Shown here one piece after another: positions 25,097 through 39,308 of a stretch of DNA of 64,000 nt. Position 1 is the first letter of the stretch. Every line of letters begins with the position of its first letter. The translations under genes were made by a program, and so were the position numbers. The DNA is from Macrotrachela quadricornifera (lineage: Eukaryota > Rotifera > Eurotatoria > Philodinida > Philodinidae). The notes beneath the pieces were generated by a model. The model was not told the DNA's origin. It made no database searches and saw nothing but the letters and a program-made list of their open reading frames with translations. The DNA is taken from positions 1 through 64,000 of the forward strand of contig JAJEKB010000791.1 in assembly GCA_022393335.1 (NCBI GenBank), in the 5' to 3' direction.

Positions 25097-26322
25097 TTAA
25101 GCAGAAAGACCACTAAGAACAGCAGCAAGACAACGTACAGTCATACCACAAGCAAGAAAAATATAATTTCTTCTTCCTTGAATTTCACGAAACCAAAATA
25201 ATGACCATAATGATGTTACAATACCAGGTAAAACACTTACAATTGGATAAGCTACAGCACTTTTTAATGCACTAATAGCAACAATAAATCCAATATTTGC
25301 TATAGCCCACATTACACCACTAATCATAGCTGGTAATGCAATAGATGGATTCATCATTGGTTTATTACGTTTAAATATTGCATAGATAACAAAATAAAAA
25401 AGTGATGAAAGAACAATACCTGAATATTGTGAACCAATATAATAAAGACCATTATTTGGTGGCATATCATTTTTATATATAAATTTTTCTGAATGATCAC
25501 GTATATATTGATCAGGTATAAACATTAAACCATAAAATACTCCAGCTAAAGCAGATAAAAAGCAACCTAATGCTTTTTGTATAGGATCACTTAATCGATT
25601 GAGAAATGGAAAATCTGTTTCAAGTATTTCTTCAGTTTTTACAGGAATTGAATCGTTTTTAATCATTTCAATAGGTATTTCTTCACCTTCTCGAACAATA
25701 GGACGTGGTTCACGTGGTGTATTTGTTGATTTAATAAAAAGAAAAAAAATAGCACTTATAGCAGCTAATACAACTGATGCATAATTTAATACTAATTTTG
25801 CTGTTGTAGGTGGTACTTGAGGATTAACACCAAGTAAACCAAAACGACCACCAGCCCAACCCATTATTAAACTTGTTGTTCCCCAAATAAGTAAACCAAC
25901 AGCAAGACCACATGTTTTTATACAAAATACTGTTACAAGATTTCCTGTTGTCCATAAAACACCTACAAATGTATATATATATAATTACAAAAACTTGATT
26001 TAAAAATATTTTTTTTAATACCTCCTATAAGCACAAGTGGATAGATACGTTGATTGCCTATAATAAGATCAACTATAATGCCAATAATGTAAACAGCAAC
26101 ACAGAAAACAAATTGAAAGAAAAATCCATCACCAGCTGAAAATTGTTTGACAGGTACAAGATTTGATCCGAAAAAGATTGATGCTATTAAACAACCAATA
26201 AAGCCAGCCCAAACCGGCAAGGACGCACTAACATTTGCTGTATTTCCATTTGCAATTGCTTCTATTTGATTTACTGCAGAAATATTTGTTATTGATGATA
26301 GAACAGTTGTGAAATCGGTCAT
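25097..26322 (-). CDS. TMEM144-like multipass membrane transporter
   Basis: Two exons, 26022-26322 and 25097-25962, joined in phase 1 over a 59-bp intron, give 388 residues. About ten hydrophobic segments are visible. Family landmarks are GFIGCLIASIFFGSNLVPVK near the N-terminus, GNLVTVFCIKTCGLAVGLLI, GWAGGRFGLLG and, near the end, SVLPGIVTSLWSLFWFREIQG. These match TMEM144, a member of the drug/metabolite (sugar) transporter superfamily; the substrate in animals is not firmly known. A charged cytosolic loop lies between residues about 160 and 210. A strong polypyrimidine-AG site at 26347-26348 leaves a 24-nt leader before ATG. Confidence 0.9.
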
Positions 26323-26346
26323 TCTATTAACAATATCTACCGAAAC

Positions 26347-27785
26347 CTTAAAAAAAAAATTTAAAGATATTTAAAACTCTACAATATTAAACAGACAAAA
26401 AAAATGAAAGTGTCATAGAAATTTATCTTTATATTCTTTATACTCCAAATTAACGATTGTGATGTTTTTTTTAGAATATCAATAAACTTTGGATTAAAAT
26501 CTGTATTCTTTTGTTTTTGTTTTAAAGTGAAAAAAATACGTTTTATTTAAGGTCAGCTTAAAATTACGATAAAAAACAAGCGTATATATTATTATAATGA
26601 ATGTTATTTAGTAAGCAAAAAAAAGATTGATATTTATTTTTTAACATGTTTGTGAGCGACAAGAGACAAATAACCATTGATAAATATCCATAATCACGTT
26701 CGTATTATCATAAAGAATCAAGTATTGCATTGTTATTTTGACATTATATCAAAATCTATTTGTACTCTTATATCGTATTCAAATTTTTTTTTGTATATAT
26801 ATATTTTTGTAAAAAACATTCTTCGTGCTTTTTTTTATTGATAATAATGAAGTAAAACTTTATTTTCAATAACAAATAATTGATTTGATCTTACTTAGGA
26901 TTTTTAAAACTAGACATGTCTATATTTTATACTTGTATTATAGAGAAAAAACATGAAATATTCTTATAAACATCTTTTCAGAATCTTTTTATAAATAGCC
27001 TCATGAATTCAATAAATCACCCGCTATGCTCCAAGTGTCTTGTTTTGTTCATTTTGATATATACATCTTACAGAGCGTATCAACCTTCAAATATCATCAG
27101 ACAAACGACGGCATGCACAGCATGTCTGCTTGTTACTTCTATGTTCGTTCATGTGTTTTGTTTTCTTTCAAGAAAAGAAAACGTGTGAACAATGATGTTC
27201 GATTGCTGAGCATATCTCAATATATATATACATATGTGTACACCACACGACTGAGAAGTGGACATGTTTGTCTTGTATGAATAGATGTTGTTGATAATAA
27301 TGATCCTATCAGTGAACAATTAACTATCATCATTGATGAGTATATTCAATCTTTCAATTGTTCGAAATATATACAATCAAATAAAGAATAAAGATATATA
27401 TATATATATATAAAACATCTTTGAACTTGTCCGATATTGTATCCTTTTCTTTATAAAAAAAAAAACGAAAAGAAAAAAAAAGATTCAATTTATCATCGAT
27501 TGTCATCATCTAATTTTACTCATTTCGAGATAATTGCCAATTGAATTGAGCACTTGACGAAGACATTGAAACCCAAGAGAAAAAAAAATATTCGTCTTTA
27601 ATTTTTTCTTTCAGGTAGCCGATAGATAAGAAAGACTTCTAACATCTGTTGATTTTTTTTCTTTTTTTTTTTTCTTTGTTTCTTTAAATACACACACATA
27701 CACACAGACGAACACACAGAGACAATCCACCACTGTTCCACTGACATACAATGATGCAATAAACAAAAGAAAAATGTATCGATAT
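26347..27785. other. Gap between TMEM144-like gene and Alx-like gene
   Basis: About 1.4 kb. No coding signal: the overlapping frames at 27003-27280 lack family features. It should hold the 5' region of the TMEM144-like gene and the 3' UTR of the Alx-like gene. A short (TA)n tract lies near 27393-27412 and a CA-rich stretch near 27690-27710. Confidence 0.4.
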
Positions 27786-29744
27786 TTACATGCCACCAAG
27801 TGCTACACTATGTTCACGTGCTTTAAGGCGTAATGCAGCAATTGAGGTACTTCGATGATCAGGATTAAGATTATATCCAGTATATGGACATGGATTAAAA
27901 TTATTTGCTGGATGAGATGGTTGTTGTGGTGGAGGTGGTGGAAATGCATAAGGCATACCCATAAAATTTGGTATTGCACTTGACATCATCATAGACGAAG
28001 ATGATGAAAGAGGTTGACATGATGATCCTGTTTGTTGTTGAGATTGTTGTTGTTGATGATGATCTCGCATAGGAACATGACCTAATGATGCTGTTGATGA
28101 TGAACACCAACCATTACTTGTTGCTAACTAAGATCATAATTATTATAAATATTAATAAAAAAAAAAAACTATTTTTCAAGAATATATAAATACCGATGGA
28201 TATTGACTACTTGCAGCTGAAATTAATGAGATATCATAAGGATTTGTTGTAGGCACCGTTAATGAACGTATTTGAGGAGCATTTGTATATCGTTCACGTT
28301 TACGCCATTTAGCACGTCGATTTTGAAACCAAACCTATATATCAATAATTATAAATTATATTTTATTTTTAATCGTATTCTTACAAATAAATATCTTTTC
28401 TTTTTTTATTCATCAATATAAGACAATCAATTTTAATTCTTTATCATTTGAATAACAGATCATAATCTTTCTCTATATAATGTTATTTAATCTAGTATTC
28501 TATGAGAAAAAAAAATACTTATTATGTACAAAATATATTACACGTAGTTAAGAGATGATAAATTATATAAAACTGTACTTTAACACATTTTTCATAGGTT
28601 TGCAATGACTTCATATAACGATAAAAGATGATCGAATGTTGTTAGAATTTCTTTGAAGAAGCAAAAAAATGTCTTATGTATAGAATTTTTCTAATCTATC
28701 TATTGTTCTTTGATTGGTTCTTTATCACTATCTATCAACAGACTCATTATCCGATCTACGAACACATATTATTATTATTATTTCAGATTTGATATAATAA
28801 TTCCTTTTTCTTTTTTTTATTTTACTCAATAAATTTATCTTTTGTCTATAGTCTTAATAGACCTTTGACATTCACATTCAGTCATTGTATCCTAAGATAC
28901 CAACTAAGAATAAAAAAAAGAATATAAAGAAAGATATTTCTTTTGTTTTTTTCTTTTTCTGATTGGCTATGATGTAAAGAGAGAAGAAAGAAAAAAATCC
29001 GAATTAATACCAGATGTGTTTGTTAAAGATATAGTCTTATATAGACATACCTGTACTCGTGCTTCTGTCAAATCACATCGAAGTGCAAGTTGTTCACGTA
29101 CATAAACATCTGGATAATGAGTCTTTTGAAAGACACGTTCCATTTCTTCAAGTTGAAATGATGTAAATGTTGTACGATTTCGTCGTTTTTTACGTTTTGA
29201 ATCATTTCCATTTGAATCATTTGTTGTATCACCTTCATCTGATGATGAACCACTATTTGTATTATTATGTTGAATACATAATTTTTTGCTTGAGTCCATG
29301 CATGGTGATTCTATAGAAAATAAAAATGTATAGAATTTTTTTTTCAATTGGTCTTATCTCTTAAAGCTCTTGATTTCGTACGTAATTTTTTTCCCGAAGG
29401 AATGAACGGAAATGAAATCAGTGGCAATGATCACGTTCGATCTGTCTGCTTATCTCATATTCTCTTGCAATAGGCGTGGAGGCACGCACATACGCTTGAT
29501 ATACCTGCTGAGCAATAACAACTCAATCATCCTGGTAGAAGCCACATCAACCAGCAAAAAAAAGAAAAGAAGGAATCAATCTTCTCTGATATGTATGTAT
29601 ACATGATAAAACGTTCGCAATGTGATATATAGTTAATGATATAATTCATTTTCAATGAAGATAATCAATTTAATTTTTTCTTTGTTTTGATAAATAAGAC
29701 GACAAAAAAACAATATCTTTACCTGAATGAGGATGATGCATCAT
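27786..29744 (-). CDS. Paired-like homeobox transcription factor, Alx/aristaless type
   Basis: Exons 29723-29744, 29051-29310, 28194-28334 and 27786-28127 encode 254 residues from the start I chose (MMHHPHSE...). The homeodomain is residues about 49-108, with Q50 in WFQNRR, and matches Alx proteins best ([46 protein letters not shown]). The large intron splits it at ARVQ|VWFQ, the 46/47 position that is usual in paired-like genes. The C-terminus carries an OAR motif ([17 protein letters not shown]), and a His/Gln/Pro-rich stretch lies between. No paired domain is present. Alx/aristaless factors pattern head and mesenchymal or appendage tissue in other animals. The frame is open upstream of the ATG, so an extra 5' exon is possible; Prrx, Arx and Shox fit less well. 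Confidence 0.88.
28335..29050. other. 716-bp intron inside the homeodomain
   Basis: This intron separates codons 46 and 47 of the homeodomain. It is more than ten times the usual intron length here. No coding or repeat signal is visible; being long in a compact genome, it may contain cis-regulatory sequence. Confidence 0.5.
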
Positions 29745-32700
29745 AGTGAATTGATGGCTACGAATTGGGACTAATTGTCAATTGAAGGCAAGGTGTTAAT
29801 TTAATATATTTGAACCCTTTTTTTCTCTAACCGAATTTTCGACCGACAATGTAATCTGTATGCACACGGCTCTAATTTTATTAATCAGTTATCTGTAGAA
29901 CCGAATGTAAGCCACCGTCGTAGTTGAGAGAGAAGGAGAGAGGAAAAGAGAGGCAATACCATTCGAATAAAGGAGTAGAATGTACTGTGTCGTTGTCGGC
30001 AAAGAAGAAGATTAATGGCAATACTTCTATTCTTGCTTTTTCTTCTTCTCCTTCACTTTCTCCTTCTCTTTCTCGTTCGTTGATTTTCTTTTCCCTTCGG
30101 CTGGTTGCCAGATAGATACATGGTCGAAGTGCGTAAATTTGCCGATTGGTCCATATGTATAAGAAAGATACTCTATCCATATATGTTCTCTTCGTTTGAT
30201 CCAGTATGTGAACAAGAAATCTTTTCTTTTTTTTTTTTTTTATTTATGTGAGAAAATAAAGTGAGTATAAACAACATATGATACAAATACAGTAGAAAAT
30301 TTTATCATGCGGTATGCATCTTTATAATCTATGTCTTAATAACAAAAAAAAAAAGAAACAACGAAGAAATCGTTTTTATTTGCTTCTACTAGATTTTTGC
30401 ACGAGCAAAGGGCAATTAGGGTGATTGTCGTTGATAACTTGTGCGCACGCACGTATGTCAACGGCTCGTTTATTATACAAAGAGAAGTCGTCTATCCTAT
30501 CTCGTCCTTCCATAAAGGCAGGCATCTAGATGATTTGTCTTCATCGATCAACACAAATAGTTAAATGAAGCCAAAACTAGTCAATCGGAGTCTCCACCCA
30601 TTTTTCTTCCATTGATTGGTTAATGGAAAAAAAAATAGTTTATTATCTTTTCTTTGCTTTTAAAATTATCAAAATTTGAAAAAGAACATTGGATTGTTAT
30701 GTTTTCGAACAATTCCCAAATGAATGCAAAAAAAATCTTTTTCTTTGACGCGGCAAAGATCAGTTAGTTAGAAGAAATAACAAACTCTTCTTCTTTTTTA
30801 TTTCTCAAAACAACAAGAAAACAAAAACTTGATGCTGCATAAAATTAAGAAATGCCAAGATGATATCTCTTATCTATATCGTTCGTCATTTGCATAGTTT
30901 GTTCAATGATGAACGTATTTCTGTTGTTGTTGTTGTTGTTCTTGTCTGTTCAATATAAATGAATACAAATCTGCTAGATGAACTGTTACAAATATATAGT
31001 TTTTCTTTTAATGAAAGAAAATATTTCGATTTATACTAATACATTTTAATCATTTATTTGAATAGATATGCAAAACTCTTGATCAATATCATCCATTAAA
31101 ATATACAAAACAAAAGTAGTGAGCTTTCGATTTCTTCTTCTTCTTTTTTTTTTTTTGATCAGTAAAACAAACAAATGAGATGATTAGTTCTTGGAATAAA
31201 GTATCAATTACATATAACAAATGTATAGAAGAGAGAGAAAGAGAAAAGAAAAGGTTTTTGAGAGAAATAACATATATGTATACAAATCGAAGATTATTAA
31301 ATTACTAGTGTAAAAGAAAAAGAAAGTTTTTTTTGTATATACAAAGCTGTTAGCAAAATAAACTTGTCCGATGGAAAAGAGCATGTCTGTATCGATTAGC
31401 ACTTTAGCAAAGTTCACATCTTGTCTATCAGAAAAGATTACTTTCATTTTCTTCCTACACATATGGAAAATTTCTTGAAAATATTCATATAAAATATATT
31501 CAATAAGATTTCAAATAATTATCAAAGATTAACTAGTTTTTCGATTTTAATTCCACATTATATATTGTAGTAGACATATTCTATTTGATAAATATGGTAA
31601 TTATATGATGAAAACTGATGATAAGTTCTAGGTTTATTAGATATGATTAAAGAAAAGTACTTGATAGCAGCTGAATGTATTTGCATATACTTTGCTTATT
31701 TAATACAATTTGATTCATATTATTAATAAAGAAAAAAACGTGAAAGTATATAAAGAAAATAATTTATTAATACATAATATTAAATTAAAAATAACCTCTA
31801 ATGTGATCAATTAATTTAATATCAAAATATATTAATTATAATTTATAAATTTATTAACAAAATATTATCTATGAATTATTATTTGTATATTTAATCTTTA
31901 TTTAAAGATATCTATCATATTAGTTCTAGAGATATTAATTTCTTGATTAATTATTCGTATTCAAAAATATTTAAATTATATTCAATTAATTTTATTGTGA
32001 TATCATGATCAGAAATATTTTATTTCAAAATAAAATGTTCAAATATCTGAATGATTCTTTAGATATTTTTATTGTTTTATCAGATATCATAATCAGGTTT
32101 TTTTTTAAATAATCAAAATGAGAATATATTTTTATTCGTATTTTCAACAATTTTCTATTATTAATAATAATATCATTCTTTTTATTACAATAAAATAAAT
32201 CTGAAAACTAAAAACATGATGATGATGAATATCATTGAACTGAATGGAATCATGGATTTTAAATATATAATATTGTTCTACAAAACAAAAATGGTATGGT
32301 TATTAATAGAAAAATATTCATAAGAATCCATGTTTTTCTAAGTTTTGAAAATTATTATACAATAAATACAAGTTATTTCATAACAAGAGCTAATATTAAT
32401 ATCAATGTTTGAAGAAATAGATGGATAATTAAAATTTCATAGAATATAGTTTTTTATTGAAATCAATAATAATATTCCACATAAAGCATTTGTACGAATA
32501 TGCCATTTATTCAAAAAATACGAGAGATATCTAACTTTCTTTTTGTTAAAATAATTTTTAATCTATTCTATTTCAAATTTCGTTTTCTCAAAATCCCTAT
32601 TTTTGAAAAATCGACTCTTTGACTAAAAATCGTTTTCCGTGAAAGGAATCCTTGATAAAATGCTTGTAGCTTCTATTAGAGTAAAGCTACAACTTAGTTG

Positions 32701-33959
32701 AACATCACATTTTGTAGAGAATTGTCAGTTCTATAGAATGATCAGCTCCAGTGCTTTTTAACATGTTCCAAAAAGGATTTACTGATTAAACATAAATTTG
32801 TGGGCTTACTATTCAAAATAATGTTTCAGACGCATTGAGAATGACCTTTACCACTGCTGAAGGAAAATGTACACCAGATTTCTCAGCCGATATTCAAAAG
32901 GAGCGCAAAATTCTGGTCACAATCTGTAATTGTTGGCTCCTCTGAAATGTTGTCAAATAGAGCAAAATGAACAAGCATGTTCACCGAAAACTTCGACACA
33001 CAGATTCTGTCCAAACTAATTTTTTGGAGATTTTAAAGGCTAATTCACTACTCTCGAACCATAATCATGGTAAAAATTTTCAAGTCGATATTCAACGAAA
33101 GCACAAAATGCTGATTGTAACATATAACTTTTGATTCTTTAGAAGTACTTTCTAGCTAGTCAAAAGTGAATCAACATGTTGTCCAAAAACTTGTTAATCT
33201 CATCCGTTATTATCGAAAAAGCCTGTATCTTCTTATCAAAAACTTTTGAAAACAATACTAAAACATATAGATTCTTACTCAGCTCGTCAAACTCTATCCA
33301 ATCATGTATAAAAAAAATGAAGAAAGAATTTGCTTTAATTTTGCATTATTTCTATTTTCCTAACGTCAAATATATAATTCATCATGTCCTATAGACATAA
33401 CATCTGTTAAGTTGACTAGATTTGATTAGATAGAAGAACAAAATTATCATATGTTCAAAACAAATAAATTTCAATAATTTTTCATTCTGTTTCATATCTA
33501 TATATTATAACTTGAAAAATATCAAGTTTAATAGTACTATATCCAGGGTAAAACTTACATATTAATATCGCTTTTCTTTCTCTCTTCTCCATAGAATATA
33601 TATATACATATGTATATATTTCAGTCGAGGTATAATTTATGATTTTTTTTTCATCATTTCGTCTCGAATATTCGTCCAGTAAAGCGAGAAAAGAAAAATC
33701 TTCATATCTGTGTCCATTCTTCTTAATAAATCATAGTTATAGCAACTTGTCACATGACCAAAAGAGGAGAATAATAGAAATAGATGTCTTTATTTTAAGT
33801 TAATCCCTCGCTAAAATATATGATATTCACTGTGTATTTTAGAAAGAAAGTGTGTGTGTGTGTGTTTGTAATCACAATATTCTTTATCTTTGATATTGTA
33901 TTCATTCGTTTAATTTACAATCAAAAAACAATTTAAATCAAATAAAATAAAACAATAAA
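29745..33959. other. 4.2-kb gene-poor region between Alx-like and Nanos genes
   Basis: This lies 5' of both genes, which are divergent. No coding gene is supportable: open frames at 29881-30215 are purine/pyrimidine repeat artefacts (GAGAAAG-type), and those at 31208-31462 and 33176-33394 have no codon bias or motifs. A short GTTGTT run occurs near 30923-30940 and (TG)n near 33851-33866. A diverged direct repeat at 32880-33192 is listed separately. The region is the natural place for enhancers of both genes. Confidence 0.45.
32880..33192 (+). repeat. Diverged direct repeat, two units about 200 bp apart
   Basis: The unit beginning near 32884 (with cgatattcaa, gcgcaaaattctg, then aacaagcatgttcaccgaaaac) is echoed near 33082 (cgatattcaa, gcacaaaatgctg, then caacatgttgtccaaaaac). 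Order and spacing are kept over about 110 bp with many substitutions. The flanks from about 32600 are less AT-rich than surroundings, suggesting an old repetitive or mobile element of unknown class. Confidence 0.5.
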
Positions 33960-36166
33960 ATGGAATCAATTCTCGGTCGTGGTTATTCAATAAATGAAGA
34001 ATCTGATTTAATTGATCAATATTCACCATTATCAAGTACTATTGATGAAGATATAGAACAAGATGACGATTTGTTCTATCCCGAAGAAGATAATGTAGAA
34101 GAAGAGGAAGATAATTCATCTACTGTACCAACTAGTAATACGACACATTCTTCATCATCTATTGATGAAATTAGTGGGATGGGTTTGGGTAAATAAAGAA
34201 AAAGAAAAAAAGATATTTTTTATTTTTTTTTCTTTAAAAGGTGCATTTAAACCATTACCATTTAAAATGATGCCTATCGACGCAACACCGCCACCAACAC
34301 CATTAATTCCACGTCGTTTACTCGATCCAGTAAATAGTGCAACAAATGCTTTTCAATCTATGACAATTAGCACTAATTTACCATTAACTCCACCAAGAAG
34401 TGCAGATGTTACAAATACAAATTGGTCATTAGGAACTTCAACAAATGATATTCGAAATAATAATTCATTATTTTCACGTATTAATGATACTACACCTAAG
34501 ACATCGACAACAACTAGTTTATTAACACCAACAAGTATTGAACGATATTTTTCGAGTAATCGTCGTTTATCTGATTCAGCATTTACACCATCAACAAGTG
34601 AATAATTTTATTAAAATATATATTTATTATAAGAATTTATTTATTTTTTTTCTTCATAGCACTTGATCATCCACTTACTATGTCAGCTCTTGGTACAATG
34701 ACAAATAGGCATCAATCAGTTTCAGGACAACATACTGAAATAACCAATGGTTTGTATAAAAAAAAAAAGAAAAGAAAATTAAATATTTTCTAATTAATTA
34801 ATATAAGATTTATTTTTCTTGTTTTTATTTATAATATTTTAGAAACAAATCATTTGTATCCATATATGGAACATCTTGTCGATGGAATACCTTCAAATAA
34901 TGGAACATCTTGTGCACCATCAACAACAACATCTTGGTCAACATTAATTAGTTCAAATGGTACAACAAATGATGATACACTATCATTATCATCGTTATCT
35001 CGACCACGTATTAATAGTAATTCATATGCACCATCAACACCACAACTTAATTTTAAACCACTTCAGCAACCTTCACCATTACAACCACCTCATTTAACAA
35101 GTCCACCATTTCCACAACGTATGAATACTGCAAGTTCTCTATTTCAACCAAATTCAAATCCAACACCAACTAATGGTCCATTTAGTCATACATCATCATT
35201 TCATCCTCAATCACCTGTTACACATCAAACGCAACAATTATTACCATTACCACAACAAGCTCAACGTCCATTATGGCAACAGCCACCTCCACCACCACCA
35301 CCCCTACCACAATCTTCATCTCAACAACCACCACAACAACATCGTCCTTTACTTCCCATTGGTATGCCACCAATTCCTCATCCTCAATCATTACAACAAC
35401 AGCAACAACAACAAAATCAACCAATGATGAATCAATTTCAACCAAATGATGCTTGGCTTTTAGCAGAAATGACAGCAATGTTACGTCAAAATCAACAACA
35501 ACAAATGGCAGCTTTTAATGCAAATATAACATTAAGTACAGCAGCACAACAAATACTTGCAGCTAATACAAATAATAATAATAATCGACCATTACGTTCA
35601 GAAAAAATTGATATTGAAATAATTAAACATCTTATTCGAGAAGCAAGATGGAAACGACGATGTGGTATGAAAAAAGAAGTAAATAAAATATATATTTTCA
35701 TAAAGACAAAAAAAGAATTTAATTTCATCTTTTTATTTTTAGGTTTGTGTTTTTTGTCGTAATAATGGTGAAAATGAACTTATTTATACAAGTCATTCTC
35801 TAAAAGATTCTGTTGGAAATGTAACATGTCCAATTTTACGTGCTTATCAATGCCCAATTTGTGGTGCAACAGGTGCACAAGGTAATTTTATTTATTTACT
35901 AAAAAATAATTTCTTATCTAAAATATATTTTAATAGCTCATACTATTAAATATTGTCAAGCAGCTGGCGATGATAGTAATAGACATGTAGCTACTCCATA
36001 CGAAAAAATGATTCGTACACAATGTATGCAAACATTTGGTCTTGATGATAATATAACAGCATCAATGCCTGCAATATTTGGTCCAATTGGTAGTAATTCA
36101 CCAGCTGGTAGTCCTGCATCGCTTTGGCCTGCATTGACTGGCGGTTGGCCTGGTAATAATTTATAA
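33960..36166 (+). CDS. nanos: Nanos RNA-binding translational repressor
   Basis: Six exons (33960-34188, 34241-34597, 34660-34749, 34843-35678, 35743-35881, 35937-36166) give 626 residues. The diagnostic element is the double CCHC Nanos zinc finger: C506-x2-C509-x12-H522-x10-C533 and C541-x2-C544-x7-H552-x4-C557, exactly the canonical spacing. The long N-terminal part is disordered: acidic first exon, then Thr/Pro/Ser-rich and Gln/Pro-rich runs (including poly-Q and poly-P near residues 310-380). Nanos binds RNA with Pumilio and recruits CCR4-NOT to repress mRNAs in germ cells and stem cells. The last intron cuts the second finger at GAQ|AHT. No acceptor-like AG precedes the ATG closely. At 626 residues it is longer than most Nanos proteins. 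Confidence 0.95.
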
Positions 36167-39100
36167 TCAGATAGATTTCTTGATTTGATAATAAAAAAAG
36201 AAAGTTTTTTTTTTAAAAAAATATTTAAAGTTGTCAGATATAATCTCGGTCTTTTTGCAAGCAGATGTTTTTGTTTTTTATAATACTTTGCAGCAAATAG
36301 TTCCGAATGATGAAAACCAGTATCTTTTTTTTTCTCTATATCAGTGAATTTTTTTTGTGATTTATCTATCTTTATGTTTTTTTTTCGGATGTTGTTATCG
36401 CATCATAAGTATTATGAATCATGTTTTTTTTCTCCATTCTCCTTCGCTCTTCTACTTCCTTTTTTTTTTTGTTTGTATTGTTATCGATCAAACGAAAAAT
36501 AACATAAGTGATAGTGAGTGTCTTCTTTCTTTCTTCTCAAACTTCAGATATTTCAGAGAATCTTTTTCAGTTTTTCTTCATTTTTTTTTCTTTAGCGTTT
36601 GTTTTAGTAGTTTGACTGATTAATATATAGAGTGATGTTTTTTTTTCTATCAGTTTTTTTTTTGCGCGTGCACGAATTCATCCATCAGTCGTGTTCAAAA
36701 GAGTTTATAGTAGTAACTGTATTTCTTCTGTTTGTTTGTTTGTTGTTATTATTGTAAGCTTAGAAGATGTAATCTGCTCCTTTCTTTTTCTTCATTTTCT
36801 CGCTTTGATACAGACAAACACGGTTTTTTAAGTATTCATAAATAAAATCCAGTAGAGAAAAAAAATCAATCTTTATTTTAGATGATGAAAGTTAAATTAA
36901 ATATGCTTGATTTTTTTAAGCCATTCAATAAATTTCTAATTCTAAAAGATTTTTATTTAAGAATTGAAAATTTGTAGAACGAACATAACGTCTCACTGAT
37001 GAGTCATAAGCCTGTATTCTACTAGGAGTTCTTTAATCCCATAGAGTCATATATAGGGTCAAAATATCAGTTCAGAAGCGATTAATTAATTGGAATACTA
37101 ACGTTGTTCTCCTATAAAAATTGAACAATCTAATGTCTTTATCATCAACCCGAAGTCAATATGAATTGAAAAATATTCTTAAACTTAAATAAAAAGTTGT
37201 GAATTATATTGTGAAACTATGTGTACAATAGCGATTAGTGGAATCGCACTTATTGATTCCAAAAGAATTTTTGTAGTTTAGCGACATTTGATTCGTATTA
37301 GTGTTTGTTTGATGTCTTGAAGTGATAAAAAATAGATTGGATTTACTTCATATATTTTTTTCAGCAGCAACAATAATACTATGAGTAAAAAAGTTTAAAT
37401 AAAACAAGAATTTAAAAAATTAATAAGAGATACTGATCCATTACTGAAATTCATTGAGAAGAAGACAATATAAAAAAAATACAAGTGAATTGTGGAATTT
37501 TTTTTCGTCATATATTTTATATCCTAAAGAATTACATCTCGATATGAAAGATAGTTTCAAAAATTTATATAAAAAAGAGATTCTTCTGGATTAGTTCATT
37601 TTCGTGTTTTGTTATGTTAATATTTAAGATGAATATCTTACTTGTGTTTGTATTTTTTCTTAAAATTTATTTATAAAATCAAAAATAACGTATTTTTGAT
37701 TATATATATATGTAACATTTCATGAATAAACTTGCTTCTAAATGAAAGTTAAACTACTTAATTGTTGTACTAATATAATTCAGACATAAATTTTGGAAAA
37801 AAAGCCCTTTCAATAATTCTAACTCCGAAAAATATTTTTTCACACGTGTACGATAAGTTTAAAAGAATCATTATTCGATATTAGAATCGAATCGTAACAT
37901 TTGAAAAACTTATGAAATAAACTCGTTATAAGAAGACGAACAAATTTAATATATATACTTCAGTGAATTGACAATTAAACAAGACGTTATATTTGTCCTA
38001 TTTAATGTTCTATTCTGTCGTGCAGGATAAGTCAACCATAGCGCAGAACAGTATAAACAAGAAAAATTTGTCCTTTGCTCATTTCTGGCATATACATACG
38101 TAACGTAAATTTTATCAGTTTTAATAGCGTATGAACGACATAAGTACCCAAATTTTATAATGCACAAACTGTTTAATAGGTATAATACTAAAACTATTCA
38201 TTGTACTATTGTTTCATCTTAATTATTGCTTTCAAAGAGAGTCATTTTATAACATCTGTGGCATAGATACTGTGTATAGTCCTTTTTGTAAAAGCTAGAA
38301 TCAAAATGTTTATTCATGGTTAGTTAAAATCAGAGTTTTGTATTCTCATTGAATATTTCATTGACTTAGGGGAATGATTAGGAATGAGTCAAATATTTGA
38401 CAGAGTTAAAAATAATGTCCGTACAAAATTGTATTCGATATATTTTTGTATTTTGACAGAAACCTCCACAATCCAAAACATAAAAGACATCTCTATTATC
38501 TACTTTAGTTGTCTATCCTGACGCAAAGATATGAAATCTATCGTATCATAAACAGAAGATTTCGAAAAACTACCCTTTTTTTTACAGAATATTATTTTTA
38601 TATATCAATCAATTTTCAGTATTAACTTGCAGCTAAGCAACCTTGAGTCATAGTGATATTCTTAGCACTTACTACAGACGAACAGATGAGGCTGGTTCTA
38701 ACGAGTTACTTTTGGTTCTTTTCAAATACTTTTTACAGGTGAAAGATGTACAAACATCATTTTTCATACTGTTAAATATTTGGCTTATCCCTAATCTATC
38801 CTAAGTCAAAGAAATGTTCTGATTGTATATTCGGAAATTCAATATAAAACTAATGTTTCAATCAATCATCCTCCAAGATTATATTCGTCTCTCTGTAAAT
38901 TTAAAACGTACAGTTAACAAATACATTTATTGATTGATTTTTATCGAATTGAACATACTTTGTTTTGCACATTCTAATAATACCATGTCGTAGATAATTT
39001 CTATTCATCATTTATTTGATATTATTTATCGTTTATTTTTGATGTAAATATTTCTTTTTATAACATAAAATTTAAAAAAAACATACAGACCAAAAGCAAA

Positions 39101-39308
39101 GGCTACTCATACAAGAAATGACTTAATCATTTCAAAGGATAAAATTAAATCAATAAAAGAAAAAAAAAAGATTTTTAATTTAACATATGGAAAAGGAAAA
39201 ACATATTTTTTTGTCTATGTATAGATATTTGCTTTTTGTTCATATATATATATATAATGAGGAATAAAATCACAGAAAAGTAAAAAATGAATATTTTTTT
39301 TTGTTTTT
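36167..39308. other. 3.1-kb gap between Nanos and the ZDHHC16-like gene
   Basis: The two genes converge here, so the stretch must include both 3' UTRs. Immediately after the Nanos stop, about 700 bp are extremely T-rich with many T8-T10 runs. No coding gene is supportable (a frame at 37946-38167 has no motif). The Nanos 3' UTR could hold localisation or decay elements, but I cannot delimit it. Confidence 0.4.

Noticed and set aside
27003..27280. Cys-containing frames between TMEM144-like and Alx-like genes
   Set aside because: Two overlapping frames, neither with a domain, donor or acceptor that would make an exon.
29881..30215. Overlapping Arg/Glu/Lys/Ser frames on both strands
   Set aside because: Generated by GAGAAAG/CTTTCTC simple sequence; no coding signature.
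35173..35478. Long frames on both strands over the Nanos Gln/Pro region
   Set aside because: They are shadows of CAA/CCA codon repeats read in other frames.
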